This document shows, piece after piece, positions 21,806 through 33,087 of a stretch of 64,000 nucleotides of DNA. The notes under the pieces are model-generated. The model did no database searches, was not told the DNA's origin, and saw only the letters and a program-made list of their open reading frames with translations. The position numbers and the translations under genes are program-made. Position 1 is the stretch's first letter, and each line of letters opens with the position of its first letter. This stretch comes from Plotosus lineatus (Eukaryota > Chordata > Actinopteri > Siluriformes > Plotosidae), in contig CM045731.1 of NCBI GenBank assembly GCA_024760905.1, positions 47,526,501 through 47,590,500 on the forward strand, given 5' to 3'.

Positions 21806-21918
21806 AGCATTCAGACTCCCACCTAGAGCCCATTTGGACCAGCCAATTAGCCTAATATGAATGTCTTCGGACAGTTGGAGCTACCCAGAGGACACCCATA
21901 CAAGTACAGGGAGGACAT
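21621..21918 (-). mobile_element. SINE-B with (CA)n, first of a duplicated pair
   Basis: Reverse SINE-B with a CA array at about 21749-21804 in the core. The same flank, SINE and downstream sequence recur at 22258-22526 (agattaagaa...actatggtcatggg...gggcagtgg), so this is a local duplication. Confidence 0.85.
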
Positions 21919-22257
21919 GGGCAGTGGTGACCTAGTAATATAGGGCGCTGGATCGCTGATCCTAAGGTTAGGGGTTCGAGTCCCACTCTCCACAAGGCTG
22001 TCACTGTCCCCCCAGTGTAGCTAAATGGGTTATCAAAGGCTGGACTTGTGTCTCACTGTCTCTGGTGAGAGGTTCATGTAAAAGAACCATTGCTGACTTT
22101 GGTAAAGAGTAGGCTGCAAAGTGTGTTTCTGGCCTGTGATGGCCTGGTGAGCTGTCCAGGGTGTACTCTGCCCTCGCCCGGAGTCGGCTGGGATGGGCGC
22201 CAGCCTCCCCGCGACCCTAATTCGGATTAAGTCGCTACAGAAAATGAACTGAACTGA
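21919..22257 (+). mobile_element. SINE-A (A2 tail)
   Basis: Starts gggcagtggtgacctagtaa and ends with the A2 tail (ggatgggcgccagcctcccc; ttcggattaagtcgctacag). It sits exactly between the two copies of the duplicated SINE-B segment. Confidence 0.92.
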
Positions 22258-22376
22258 AGATTAAGAAGAAACAAAGGTGTATAAAATACTATGGTCATGG
22301 GGAGGCTGGTGCCTATCTCAGCTGACACTGGGCAAAGGAGGGGTACACATTGAAGAGCTTGCCAGACCATCACAGC

Positions 22377-22409
<33 letters not shown>

Positions 22410-22483
22410 CAGCATTCACACTCACACCTAGAGCCCATGTGGAACAGCCAATTAGCCTAATATGAATGTCTTTGGACTGTTGG

Positions 22484-22635
22484 AGGTACCCAGAGGACAC
22501 CCATGCAAGTACAGGGACGACATGGGCAGTGGTTGCTTAGTGATTAAGGCTCTGACATAAGGTACCCAGAGGACACCCATGCAAGTACAGGGACGACATG
22601 GGCAGTGGTTGCTTAGTGATTAAGGCTCTGACATA
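22484..22635. repeat. Perfect 76-bp tandem duplication
   Basis: Two identical adjacent 76-bp units (22484-22559 and 22560-22635), starting aggtacccagaggacac and ending aaggctctgacata. The unit spans the junction between SINE-B and the SINE-D head, so it arose after the SINE-D insertion, or it is an assembly error. Confidence 0.95.
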
Positions 22636-22758
22636 CTGATCCAAAGATTGGGGCTTCAAACCCCACCATGCTGCTTCTGATAGGCCCTTTGCATGGCCCT
22701 TAACCCTCAATTACTCAGTTGTATTTTAAAAAAATAAAATGTCACTCTGGATGAAGTA
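22600..22758 (+). mobile_element. SINE-D
   Basis: Head gggcagtggttgcttagtga, B box in gcttcaaacccc, then ggcccttaaccctcaattac, tcagttgta, and the tail gtcactctggatgaag. Its first ~36 bp also appear in the tandem duplication to the left. Confidence 0.82.
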
Positions 22759-22842
22759 CATATAAGCATAAATATAAGAACACCCTCTCCAAGTCTGGGA
22801 CTCAAATTCAACATGCTCACCACTGTGCCAACATGCCACCCA

Positions 22843-23415
22843 GTATTCATCTTGTTTTTAGAGATCCCATCAGTTCTGAGCTGAGACAATAGGCAGTTAA
22901 AAAACCCTTTCAATTGTTCACTGGGAACTCAGTGACCTGTAGGCACTGCTGTAAAAGGAGGTCAATACACAAAGGCTGTATAGCACACAACCATTATTCA
23001 CTCCCTTATACCACCCTATTAGCGCTGGCGTTTATCAGAGGTCATTGACGGCAAAACATGATTCTGGAAAGACTTCAGAAAATGTTTTTTCCCCTCCCAT
23101 TTTTAAAGGGGAAGACAGCACTTTAAAAAGTTACTCTCACTCAAATCTGTAGATTAATTTCTTTCTGTGCATCAATGTTCATACGGCTAGCTTTAGCTTT
23201 CGCTTAATGTTTCCCCCATTGTTCCATAATTTCCTTATTTTTTAATTTGATAACTATTAAAATAAATAAATAAAAAGCGCGATGCACTGAAGCCGCATTG
23301 AATTTGACGTACAAAGTTGCAAGGGATTCCTGTATATATTTATTTATTTTTTATATATTCCATGCCCACAATGCCTCAATATACATATTGCACATCATTT
23401 TATGTTCAGTTTATG
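22843..23415. other. No feature recognised
   Basis: AT-rich single-copy-looking DNA. Confidence 0.5.
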
Positions 23416-23680
23416 TTGGCAACATGGTGGTGTAGTGGTTAGCATGTCTTTCTTATAGCAGGAAAGTCCTGGGTTTAAGTCTGGGACTTGGAAAAAGTAT
23501 TTCTTTGTAGAGTTTACATGTTGTCCCGATGCATATATGAGTTTCCTCTAGGTACTCTGGTTTCATCCCAAGTTCGATAAATTGCCTGTTTCCAATTGCC
23601 CTTAGGTTTGCAAGTGTGAATGATCGGCTCCAGCTTCTCCTGTAGTAGGATTAAGTGGCTAAATAAGATAGTGAGAGAAA
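23416..23680 (+). mobile_element. SINE-B
   Basis: ggcaacatggtggtgtagtg head, gtcctgggtttaagtctggg, core, and a shortened tail (tgtagtaggattaagtggct). Confidence 0.85.
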
Positions 23681-23696
23681 GTCTCAGATTGATGGT

Positions 23697-23838
23697 ATGG
23701 GCAGCACAGTGACGTAGCGGTTAGCACATCGACTTCACAAAAAGAAGGCCCTGGGTTTGAGTCCCAGGCTTAGCAAGGTTGATTCTATGTGAAATTTGCA
23801 TGTTGTCCCTGTGCTTGTGTGGGTGTCCTCTTATGCGG
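23697..23838 (+). mobile_element. SINE-B, 3'-truncated
   Basis: gggcagcacagtgacgtagc head, ggccctgggtttgagtccca, gtgcttgtgtgggtgtcctc, then it ends abruptly. Confidence 0.85.
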
Positions 23839-24164
23839 CAATTGAACATTAAAAGCAACTCACCAGTCATGACTTGAGAATTTCAGGTGATCAACAATTT
23901 CCAACTAACTCACTGCAACCTGTGTTGAACTAGCAGCCACGGCCGAAGTAAATGAAATTGGATTTTCTTCACCCTCCCTTTCCACTGTTTGATTAAAGCA
24001 CGAACTGGAATTCACTTATACCTAAAAACTAAAGTGGGACTCATAGAGTGCAAGGCAATTCTACCAGGCACAAATGGATTATTATAACTGGGCACAGTTA
24101 AAAAGAAATTTCTCCCCCTAGTGGGTGTGAGATGAACATTTGATGCCCCTGATTAAAGACAGGG
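23839..24164. other. No feature recognised
   Basis: No element or gene seen. Confidence 0.45.
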
Positions 24165-24335
24165 ATTTTTGGGGGGGATTTCTGAACTTTTTTCAAACTG
24201 ATTCCATTCACAGATCATCTCAAAAATGAATGGGTTCTCTCCGGTCCCAGGTCCCACCCCTCCACCGAGTTTGATAAAAATCAGATCAGTAATTTTCAGC
24301 ATATCAGAGACTGCACGATTCTGCTAACACAGAGA
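24165..24335. repeat. Dispersed repeat unit, first copy
   Basis: Contains cccctccaccgagtttgata and aaaatcagatcagtaatttt, ending ctgctaaca. A diverged second copy lies at about 24690-24862 (atccctccacaaaattgggt, aaaatcagttcagtagcttt, ctgctaaca). This resembles a common fish repeat of unknown class. Confidence 0.55.
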
Positions 24336-24669
24336 GAGATTTCCTTTCGGCTTGTTCCCCTTTTCAGGAGTCGCCACAGTGAATGATTCGCACGTTTGAT
24401 TTGGCATAGGTTTTTACGTCGGGTGCCCCGAATGTCACAACCCTTTTAGCAAGGGACAGAAACACGCTGATGGCTTTGCAGCTACTCATTACGAAAGTCA
24501 GCAATGGTTCTTTTACATGCCTCACACCATAGACAGTGAGAGACGTGGCCTGCCTTTGATAACCCAGTCAGCTGCACTGGGAGGGACACTGACAACCTTG
24601 TGGGGACTCGAGCCCCCAACCTTAGGATCAGCAATCCAGCGTCCTATACCACGAGACCACCACTGTCCC
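24336..24669 (-). mobile_element. SINE-A (A1 tail) with 11-bp target duplication
   Basis: Reverse orientation, RTE-2-derived tail first (tttcctttcggcttgttccc, aggagtcgccacagtgaatg), then the 5'-derived segment, body and head. ttctgctaaca occurs at 24319-24329 and at 24674-24684 as a plausible target duplication. Confidence 0.92.
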
Positions 24670-24689
24670 ATACTTCTGCTAACAGAAAC

Positions 24690-24900
24690 CCCCTAAATAA
24701 ATGCTCGTTAAGAACCTTTTATTAAATTCCAGGATTCTGATCACGATCAGGATCAGCTCTAAAATTTTGTAGGCTCTTAGCAGGCCCCGAGCCCCATCCC
24801 TCCACAAAATTGGGTGAAAATCAGTTCAGTAGCTTTGCGCCATCCTGCTAACAGTTAGTTAGTTAGTAGCGTTAAGCGGTTTGGCAAATGAATGAATAAA
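24690..24900. repeat. Dispersed repeat, second copy, plus SINE tail scrap
   Basis: Second copy of the unit at 24165-24335, followed at about 24855-24895 by gttaagcggtttggcaaatg, a SINE-B-type tail end. Confidence 0.5.
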
Positions 24901-25640
24901 TCTCTTGAAATTGACAATTATACATCTATGCATGTGCTGATTCTGTATTAACACATGAAAATCATCGCTACCCCTATATCTATATACTATATCTATAGGA
25001 CTTTTAAAAAGCATTTTGTATTCAAGCCTCATCTGCTAGGTTTACCACGGACCCGCTATTGGATCATTTGCACGCTTCATTCTATTTGTTCCGAAAGAAG
25101 TGTGTGAAACTACAGAGGCTTATATCACATACACCATATTCAGTAACCATAAATCCTCCCTCGTGCTGTCCCCTCCGGTAATACGTCTCTCTTTTACGTT
25201 TGCTTCCATTTGCTAATGTGGATCTGATTTCTTCTAATCGTTAAGATAAGAAGCGGTGCAATGCATCTGGAAATAACCGACACCCAAAAGCAAGGGGCCT
25301 TATCGAGATGAATCTGTGCGCTATTACACTCCAGAGTTATCCATCACCATCCATCACAGATCTGGCTCCAAGAAACCGATTACACACTCCTGAACCTTTA
25401 TGGAGATATTATATTGCTTTCATCTGCATTTTTTATAGGGTTCTGACTTGAATCTCATTGCATATATACTGCTATCTTGTGCATCGCCAGATTGCGCTTC
25501 CTCAAATGTGTTTTCGGTTTTGTTATATCGTCGAAGAGAGGATGAAGATCACATCTCTTTCTCAGACTGAGACTGAGAAAGAAAGAAAGAAAACCCATGG
25601 CTCAGTCCCTTTTTAATACTATTTGCTCTTGGCCCACAGA
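24901..25640. other. Element-poor stretch
   Basis: No mobile element, microsatellite or exon recognised over about 740 bp. Composition is balanced relative to the surroundings. Confidence 0.45.
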
Positions 25641-25870
25641 GCAAAGAGGAGCTGTCAATCGCCGCTGCCGTTGCTAATGAGTCGGCTGGTAAATTTGAGA
25701 GTGGTGGGCCCGGCTGTCATCCACTAGGTGATGGTTTTAAGACCAGGCACTGATACTTCATTAATTAACCTTCACATTCTATGTAGATCTGCTCATCAAG
25801 ATGCAGTTAATTAAAGAAAGGTCATTCCAAGGGCTGCTACGAGGCAGCATCATTACAATGAAGAGACAGC
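25641..25870. other. Candidate conserved non-coding element
   Basis: About 230 bp free of repeats, with homeodomain-like TAAT motifs (ttcattaattaacc near 25755, cagttaattaaag near 25804) and no open frame. It looks like the conserved regulatory blocks found near vertebrate developmental genes, but this is judged from composition only. Confidence 0.3.
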
Positions 25871-25999
25871 ACTATTCACAGAAAGAGAAAGTTAAAAAAA
25901 ACGAGAGCGAGATGAGAAGACAAGAAGGAGAAGGTTGGTAGATGGAGGCTAAAGTGCCGTAGACTTTATCTGAACTCTTAGTGTGGTGAGGAAGATAGA

Positions 26000-26039
<40 letters not shown>
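26000..26039. repeat. (TC)n microsatellite
   Basis: About 20 TC units. Confidence 0.96.
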
Positions 26040-26043
<4 letters not shown>

Positions 26044-26514
26044 AAATGTTTGTTTTTATGTGCCACTTGCAAAAAGCCTTAATGGATAGAAAAGTGTAAA
26101 ATATTCATCATCGCCGATCGACAACATCTATCTTTCAGAATCTTGAAAAGCTTGTTTTTTTTTTTCCCAATGATTGCTGAGGTGAGTGCGACTCGCACTG
26201 ACCTTGTGGTTGTGCGCAAAATAATGCCATCTAAAGTAAAGAACGGGCCTAGAACATCAAATAGTTATGGTTTATATAAGCAGCTTCACTCTGAGCTAGT
26301 AACTTATTTATTCCTTTTTAAAAAGGACTATTACTGCTTCTATGGTCCTCTGCGCCATTTCCATAGACATCATGGCACGGCGATACGGCATATTTTCCAT
26401 AAATACAAACATATACATAGAACACACGGACATGCACATACACCCTTATCCTAACGGCCCAGTGAGTGGTAGTATACATTTGGCATGAATGGTTCATGCT
26501 AAGAAAGTCTTATT
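26040..26514. other. No feature recognised
   Basis: The frame at 26143-26454 is open but has no recognisable domain; no element seen. Confidence 0.45.
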
Positions 26515-26908
26515 TGTATAAGACGTTGTGGTCAGCATGTTTTCCTCACAGCAAGAAGGCCATGAGTTCAAGTCCCAGTTCCAGAGGGGGTTGCTTCTGT
26601 GTGGATTTTGCATGCTCTCCATATGTTAGAGTGGGCTTCCTCTGGGTAGTCCGATTTCCTCTAACAGTCAGAAGAAATGCACATTACATGAACTGGCTGT
26701 TTCATTTTGCCCCTAGGTGTAAGTGTGAGTATGAATAATTGTGTGAGTGTTGGCCCTGTGATGATCCGGCAAACTGTGCAAGAGATACTACACCTTCATG
26801 CAGAGTGAGCTGGGATAAGCTCCAAGCCTATGAACGTTGTAGGATTAAGCAGATGAATTACACAAATATTATTATTATTATTATAATGATTATTATTATT
26901 ATTATTTA
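26515..26908 (+). mobile_element. SINE-B followed by (ATT)n
   Basis: gacgttgtggtcagcatgtt head, cacagcaagaaggccatgag, core, and the tail up to about 26862. An ATT array follows at about 26866-26908. Confidence 0.85.
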
Positions 26909-28282
26909 AGATCTTATTTTGCATGCTTAGCGAAGGCATCTTTCTGAATGTCCAGGTCCTGGATGATGCTACCCAGTGACCAACACACAAGTCGACCCTC
27001 TCTGAAAATCTGACAATTTTTGATCTCCTGAAGTGTGAATCATGCTAGCATAACTTTAGCATACCTTTAGCATACCTTCGTGCAGCTTTATACAGCAGTC
27101 TGACTATTGTTCATTAAATTTTAAAAGTGTTTTAATTGTCAAAGTTTTAGAAAGGTCGAATTGTCAGAGGGAGGCATCAGTCAGTGACAAATAGCTGACA
27201 ATTTGAATATTCCTCTGTCAACACTAAAAAGTTCAATAGTGAGAGGAAGAACATCACGGATACATGAGCAGGTCGACTTCAGCCATCAGAAAGATGCCTT
27301 CACTTCATGAAGAGACCAGTGGAGAAAAATCCCTGTTCCAAGGCTGCAGACATTGCAGAAGACATCGAGACGAGTTCAAAAACTGCTCCGCATCATCAAA
27401 TGGGTTAAGGCTGAGCAGCAAGAGGCAGGCCTCTTCTTCAACCATCAAAAATTTAAATTTTGAAATTTTGGGTGTCTGTTTACTCATGTCCAGTCTCTAC
27501 AATTGTACTACCATTTTGAAATCTTAAAAAACAAACAAACAAACAAAAAAAACAAATATGAAATGGAAGTCAATTCCATTTAAACATTTAATTCTATTTG
27601 CAGTAAAACTTGTTAACATTATCTTGTACTGTGTACGATGACAATAATAAAACTGTTTTAGGGAAATATTAAAAAAAAGAAACTCAAAAAGATAACAATA
27701 ATAATTCCAATTATGATGAAATATGAGATGATTGTACTTTAGACATTAACATGAGTCTCATTTGTCTCTCTCTCTCGTCTCTCCACCTGAAAGAGTTTTC
27801 AGAAGTGTTTGTTGCTTATCATCAGGAGACAGAACGTAGGGAACTGGCTGTCCTCTCTGTGGGAGGGATGTCATTATTGCCTCCCTTGTCGATCACAGAG
27901 GGAGTAAACAATCTGTGAGCTGATGTATGTGGAAGATGACAGACAATGCTTTCCTGCCTGTGTTCCATTGCCCTGTGATGCAGCATGAGCAGCAGATCAG
28001 AGAATCTCATGACTTCGAAGACTCACGTGTTCGCCTTCACTCTGCCTAGTTAGTAAAGTATAAACAGGGGGACGGCTTTATGTTTCGACAGCTCATTGGT
28101 CCGACAATCATATTCGTATTAGATGGGCACCTTGCTTAAATCGGTTGAGCACTCTACTCAGTTCAGTTGATTAAGGATGAGGATTAGGACTGATGGACCA
28201 ATGGACTGTCTGAATATAGCGTTGTAACCTTCATACTGTAAGCAAGAATTAGATCATGGATAGCAACTACCAAGACCAATTT
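26909..28282. other. Element-poor stretch
   Basis: No element identified. A 16-bp inverted pair lies at 26932-26947 (gaaggcatctttctga) and 27286-27301 (its exact reverse complement). A short 12-bp-type repeat (tttagcatacc) lies near 27050-27080. The part at 27780-28060 is GC-richer with no clear exon. Confidence 0.4.
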
Positions 28283-28299
28283 AAGGACTTTATATCTTT

Positions 28300-28552
28300 C
28301 TTCTTGTTTTCAGCTTTTTCCCGTTCTCGAGAGTAGCCACAGCGAGTCATCTGATTCGCACATTTGATTTGGCAGAGGTTTTTATGTCGGATGCCCTTCC
28401 TGTCACAACCCTTTAGCAAGGGACAGAAACACGCTGACGGCTTTGCAGCTACTCTTTACAAAAGTCCGCAACGGTTCTTTTACATGAACCTCTCACCATA
28501 GACAGTGAGAGACATGGCCTGCCTTTGATAACCCAGTTAGCTGCACTGGGGG
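28300..28552 (-). mobile_element. SINE-A (A1 tail), 5'-truncated, 17-bp target duplication
   Basis: Begins at the RTE-2-derived tail, runs through the 5'-derived segment (ggatgcccttcctgtcacaa) and stops in the body at agctgcactggggg, so the tRNA head was never copied. Perfect direct repeats aaggactttatatcttt at 28283-28299 and 28553-28569 prove insertion in this truncated state. Confidence 0.95.
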
Positions 28553-28569
28553 AAGGACTTTATATCTTT

Positions 28570-28937
28570 ATCTTCTGATATTTCTACGGTGTATATGGCA
28601 TTGCTTGTTCATCATAGATAATTTCACAGCTGGTATTTATGCCATTTACAAACAGAATCTAATAGGCGTATGTTTCACTTTCTGTGGCACATACCCCCCA
28701 AAATGTATCAAATATAAAGTTGAAGAAAAGCACTCAGCTAGAAAACTAGGTATTTTTTACAATTTTTTACACACCACCAGTCACACTCGCACTCACACCT
28801 AAGGTAAATATTTTTTGGAACGGCCAATAACAAACAGCTGGATGTAACTTCATAAAGAAATGCCTTCTCCCATTATGGCATTTTTTTTAACTGCCAAATC
28901 TTTCAAAATATATGGTAACATAAACATCTATGATTTT
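28570..28937. other. No feature recognised
   Basis: AT-rich DNA; no element or gene seen. Confidence 0.5.
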
Positions 28938-29171
28938 CTCATCTCATCTCATCTCATCTCATCTTCTTCCGATTAATCCGGGGTCTGGTCGCGGGGGCAG
29001 CAACCTAAGCAAAGAGGTCCAGACATCCCTCTCCCCAGCCACTTCCTCCAGCTCTTCCGGGGGAACACCGAGGCGTTCCCAGACAAGCCGAGAGACGTAG
29101 TCCCTCCAGCGTGTTCTAGGTCAACCCCGGGGTCTCTTCCTGGTTGGACATGCCCGAAACACCACACCAGA
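28938..29171 (-). mobile_element. RTE-1 (Rex3-like) LINE, 3' fragment with (GATGA)n tail
   Basis: The left side is (CTCAT)n, the complement of a GATGA tail. It is followed by about 205 bp matching the 3' coding end of RTE-1 (gcgggggcagcaacctaag; tcttcctggttggacatgcc). 5'-truncated copy typical of LINE insertion. Confidence 0.93.
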
Positions 29172-29991
29172 GACACTTCATTATAAGTATAATGATAATC
29201 ATAAAAATAATACTCTATTTGTGCCTGTAGAAGGCATCTTGCACGATATGAGTACCTCTCAAGTAATGTATGGTATGTTATGTTCTGTGATGTTAGCATA
29301 TTAGCAAAGTAGCTCGTCCAGCATGCAGGCTGTACGTTTAAATATTACTGGACTGGGAATCATTCTTTTAATCCAGTACGAGCTGGATTAGTTTTGAAAC
29401 ATCCCTACTAAAGCTGATTTGAAGCAACTTAATGAGGCCATTGCTGTGGTCTAAAATGCTTCATGTTAATACACATGACCGTCACTTGCAGACTGAACTT
29501 ATACCTCTTTATACACACAGTTTCTGAGTCACATGCACGGACTAGTGTACATACTGTTCTGTTGCAGCCTGTTGTACTTTATATGTTTCATCACGGTATT
29601 GCATTCACATCTATGTATTTGGGTATTGTGTATATATTTATTATATATCTTGTAGCATATTGTACAATGTGCACAGCTAGCTCTCATGTCATGTTGCAAT
29701 CTGTGTGCACTTCACTTTTGTCTCATGTCTATGTGTTGTAATGCTGGATGTGTGCACATCTCTGGAACCAGACAACAAAAATTTCACAACACACCATACC
29801 TCAGTAAGGAAGCAAATATATCTACACACCAAATGTAAGGAAAATTGAATTTTTATTCACATACTGAGCCATACTGATCCAATCTCTGAGGTAAAATGTA
29901 TATTTATGTTCCCTTTAGTAAATTATATACTTTTATTTATTATATTAATTTAAAAGTAATATTATTAACTACACTGGGGATATGCATTAAA
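29172..29991. other. No gene; AT-rich spacer
   Basis: The part at about 29460-29770 (start-to-end TG-rich, ending in a ggaaccagacaacaaaaatt motif) resembles a retroelement 3' untranslated region but could not be assigned. Confidence 0.4.
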
Positions 29992-30133
29992 AGCAAGAAA
30001 GTCCTGGGTTCAAGTCCCAGGCACTGTGAGCTTCTGTGTGAAGTCTACATGTTCTTCTTAGTGCTGTGTGGGTTTCCTCCACTAATCTGGTTTCCTTTCA
30101 CAGTCCAAACATGCACGGCATGGGGCATGGACT

Positions 30134-33043
30134 TCTTTTTTTCCTTTCGACTGTTCCCTTCAGGGGTCGCCACAGCGAATCATCTGCCTCCATCTCACCT
30201 TATCCTCTGCATCTTCTAATCTTACTCCAACTGCCTTCATGTCCTCCTTCACCACATCCATAAATCTTCTCTTTGGTCTTCCTCTGGGCCTTCTGCCTGG
30301 CAGTTCCAACCTCACCATCCTACGACCAATATACTCACTATCCTTCCTCTGTACATATCCAAACCATCTCAATGTAGACTCTCTGACTTTGTCTCCACAA
30401 CGTCTTACATGTGCTGTCCCTCTGATGTACTCATTCCTGATCCTATCCATTCTCGTTACTCCCAAAGAGAACCTCAACATTTTCATCTCTGCTACCTCCT
30501 GCCTCCTGTCTTTTCCTCACTGCCACTGTTTTTAAACCATACAACATCGCTGGCCTCAACACCGTCTTGTATACTTTTACTTTCATTCTTGCCGATACCC
30601 TCCTATCACTCATCACACTGGACACTTTTCTCGAACCATTCCAACCTGCCTGCACACGCTTCTTCACCTCTTTTCCACAGTCTCCATTGCTCTGGATTGT
30701 TGAGCCTAAGTACTTAAAATCCCCCACCTTCTTTATCTCTGCTGCCTGTAACCTCAATGTTCCTCTTGGGTCCTTGTCGTTCACATACATGTATTCTGTT
30801 TTACTGCAGCTAACCTTCATTCCTCTCCTTTCCAGGGCATACCTCCACCTCTCTAGATTTTCCTGCACTTGTTCTCTGCTCTCACTGCAGAGAACATTGT
30901 CATCTGCAAACATCATAGTCCAATACGATTTGTCTAACCTTGTCTGTCAGCTTGTCCATCACCATAGCAAACAAGAAGGGGCTCAGAGCTGACCCGTGAT
31001 GCAGTCCCACCTCCACCTTGAACTCTTCTGTCACACCGACAGCACACCTCACCACTGTCTTACATCTCTCATACATGTCCTGCATCACTCTAACATACTT
31101 CTCTGCTACTCCAGACTTCCTCATGCAATACCACAGCTCCTCTCGGCACCCTGTCATATGCTTTCTCCAGATCCACAAAGGCACAATGCAGCTCTCTCTG
31201 GTCTTCTCTATACTTTTCTATTAACATCCTCAAGGCAAACACTGCATTTGTGATGCTCTTTCTTGGCATGAAACCAAACTATTGTTCACAAATGCGGACC
31301 TCTGCCTTTAGTCTAGCTTCCATTATTCTTTCCCATAAATTCATCGTATGGCTCATCAACCTTATACATCTGTAGTTGTCACAACTCTGCCGTCTCCCTT
31401 GTTATTAAAAATGGGAACTAGCACACTTCTCCTTCATTCCTCTGGCATCTATTCACTCTCTAAGACCTTGTTGAATATTCTTGTCAGAAAATCTACTGCT
31501 ACCTCTCCTAGACACTTCCATACCTCCACCGGTATGTCATCAGAACCAACTGCCTTTCCACTCTTCATCTTCTTCAATGCCCTCCTCACTTCACCCTTAC
31601 TAATCTTTGCTACTTTGACACCACTACCTTCGCCTTACGCTGTGTCTCCGTGTACTCCTGTTTACTCTCTTCGGTCCTCTCTGTCCCATTTCTTCTTAGC
31701 TAACCTCTTCTTTTGTACACACTCCTGCACTTCCTCATTCCACCAGCAAGTCTCCTTATCTACTGTCCTTCCAGAGGACACACCAAGAACTCTCCTTCCT
31801 GTCTCCCTGATCACATTAGCTGTAGTTGTCCACTCATCTGGAAGCACTTCCTGACCACCCAAAACCTGTTTCATCTCCTCCTTGAAGATAACACGACACT
31901 ATTCCTTTTTCAGCTTCCATCACTTTGTCTTCTGCTCTGTCTTTGCCTTCTTCACCTCCCTCACCATCAGCATCATCCTGTACACCACCATCCCATGCTC
32001 TTTGGCAACACTCTCACCCACTACTACTTTGCAGTCACTGACTTCCTTCAAATTACATCGCCTACACTGGATGAAGTCTACTTGTGTGCTCCTACCTCTG
32101 CTTTTATAAGTCACCCTATGCTCCTGTCTCTTCTGGGAGAAAGTATTCACCACAGCCATTTCCATAATTTTTGCAAAATCTATCAACATTTGTCTTTCTG
32201 TGTTCCTGTCCTGGATACCAAACTTGCCCATCACTTCCTCGTCCCCTCTGTTGCCTGCACCAACATGTCCATTGAAGTCTGCCCCAATGACCACTCTTTC
32301 ACCTCTGGGGGAATTCTGCATCACTTCATCTAACTCACTCCAGAATCTTTCCTTCTTTTCTCGCTCACAGCCTGCCTGTGGGGCATAAGCACTAACAACA
32401 TTGAACATCACACCTTCAATTCCTAACTTGAGACTCATCACGCTGTCTGGCACTTTTTTCACTCCTAGAACATTCCTCACCAACCCCTCCTTCAAGATGA
32501 CTCCTACTCCATTTGTCTTCCCATCCACATCATGAAAAAACAGCTTAAACCCTGCTCCTAAGCTTCTAGCCTTGCTACCTTTCCACCTGGTCTCCTGAAC
32601 ACACAGTATGTCCACCGTCCTCCTTTGCATCATGTCAGCCAGCGCTCTACCTTTTCTTGTCATAGTTCCAATATTCAAAGTCCCTACTCTCGGTCCTAGA
32701 CTTATGCTTTTCCTCCTCTCTCTCTGCCTACGGACACGCCGCCCGCCTCTCCTTCTTCGACTTCTCCTTCTTCGACCTCTCCTTCTTCGACCATCAGTAG
32801 TCTAATTTCCACCAGCACCCTGCTGGTTGACAGCACTGATGGCGGTTGTTGTTAACCCAGGCCTTGACCAATCTGGTATGGAATTAGTATTAACGGTTCA
32901 CATTGTGTATTTTGGCAAAAGTTTTATGCCAGATGCCCTTTCTGTCACAACCCTCTGCATTTATCCGGGCTTGGGACTGGCGTGAGGATGGACACTTGTT
33001 TATGCCCATCCTCACTGCTTCATTCCATCCTCATGGCTGCATT
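30134..33043 (-). mobile_element. RTE-2 LINE, near full length, with 16-bp target duplication
   Basis: The 3' end is at the left (tttcctttcgactgttccct) and the 5' leader at the right (to about 33043). Flanking direct repeats gcatggggcatggact (30118-30133) and gcatagggcatagact (33044-33059) match at 14 of 16 positions. The leader carries the acttttgccaaa/ggttgtgacagaaagggcat segment (reverse orientation near 32915-32955) that also occurs in SINE-A1. A few hundred bases are missing relative to copy 2, near 31617-31630. Confidence 0.93.
30160..32678 (-). pseudogene. RTE-2 endonuclease-reverse transcriptase, broken
   Basis: Minus-strand pieces in order: AP-type endonuclease (31920-32678; VDILCVQETRWKG, VVSAYAPQ, VVIGADFNGHVG, and STQVDFIQC at the end), a linker piece (31662-31874; WWNEEVQECVQKKRLAKKKW), RT palm (30900-31184; GVTEEFKVEVGLHHGSALSP) and RT end plus C terminus (30160-30916; MMFADDNVLCSES, FKYLGSTIQSNG, GRPKRRFMDVVKED). 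Frames change between pieces and the RT part around 31190-31660 has no long open frame. The RT catalytic ADD motif is present as FADDN. Not functional. The plus-strand frames across the same region are mere antisense shadows. Confidence 0.92.
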
Positions 33044-33087
33044 GCATAGGGCATAGACTATTTGGCTGTAATAAATTACCTCTACTG

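Larger units (their letters stand above)
22258..22842 (-). mobile_element. SINE-B, second of the duplicated pair, split by SINE-D
   Basis: Repeats the 21621-21918 segment with a shorter CA array (22379-22408), then is interrupted by SINE-D. Its head part resumes at about 22765-22842 (caccctctccaagtctggga; ccactgtgccaacatgccac). Confidence 0.82.

Noticed and set aside
31348..32333. Plus-strand frames of 168 and 206 codons
   Set aside because: Antisense to the RTE-2 coding region; the minus strand carries the recognisable endonuclease and RT.
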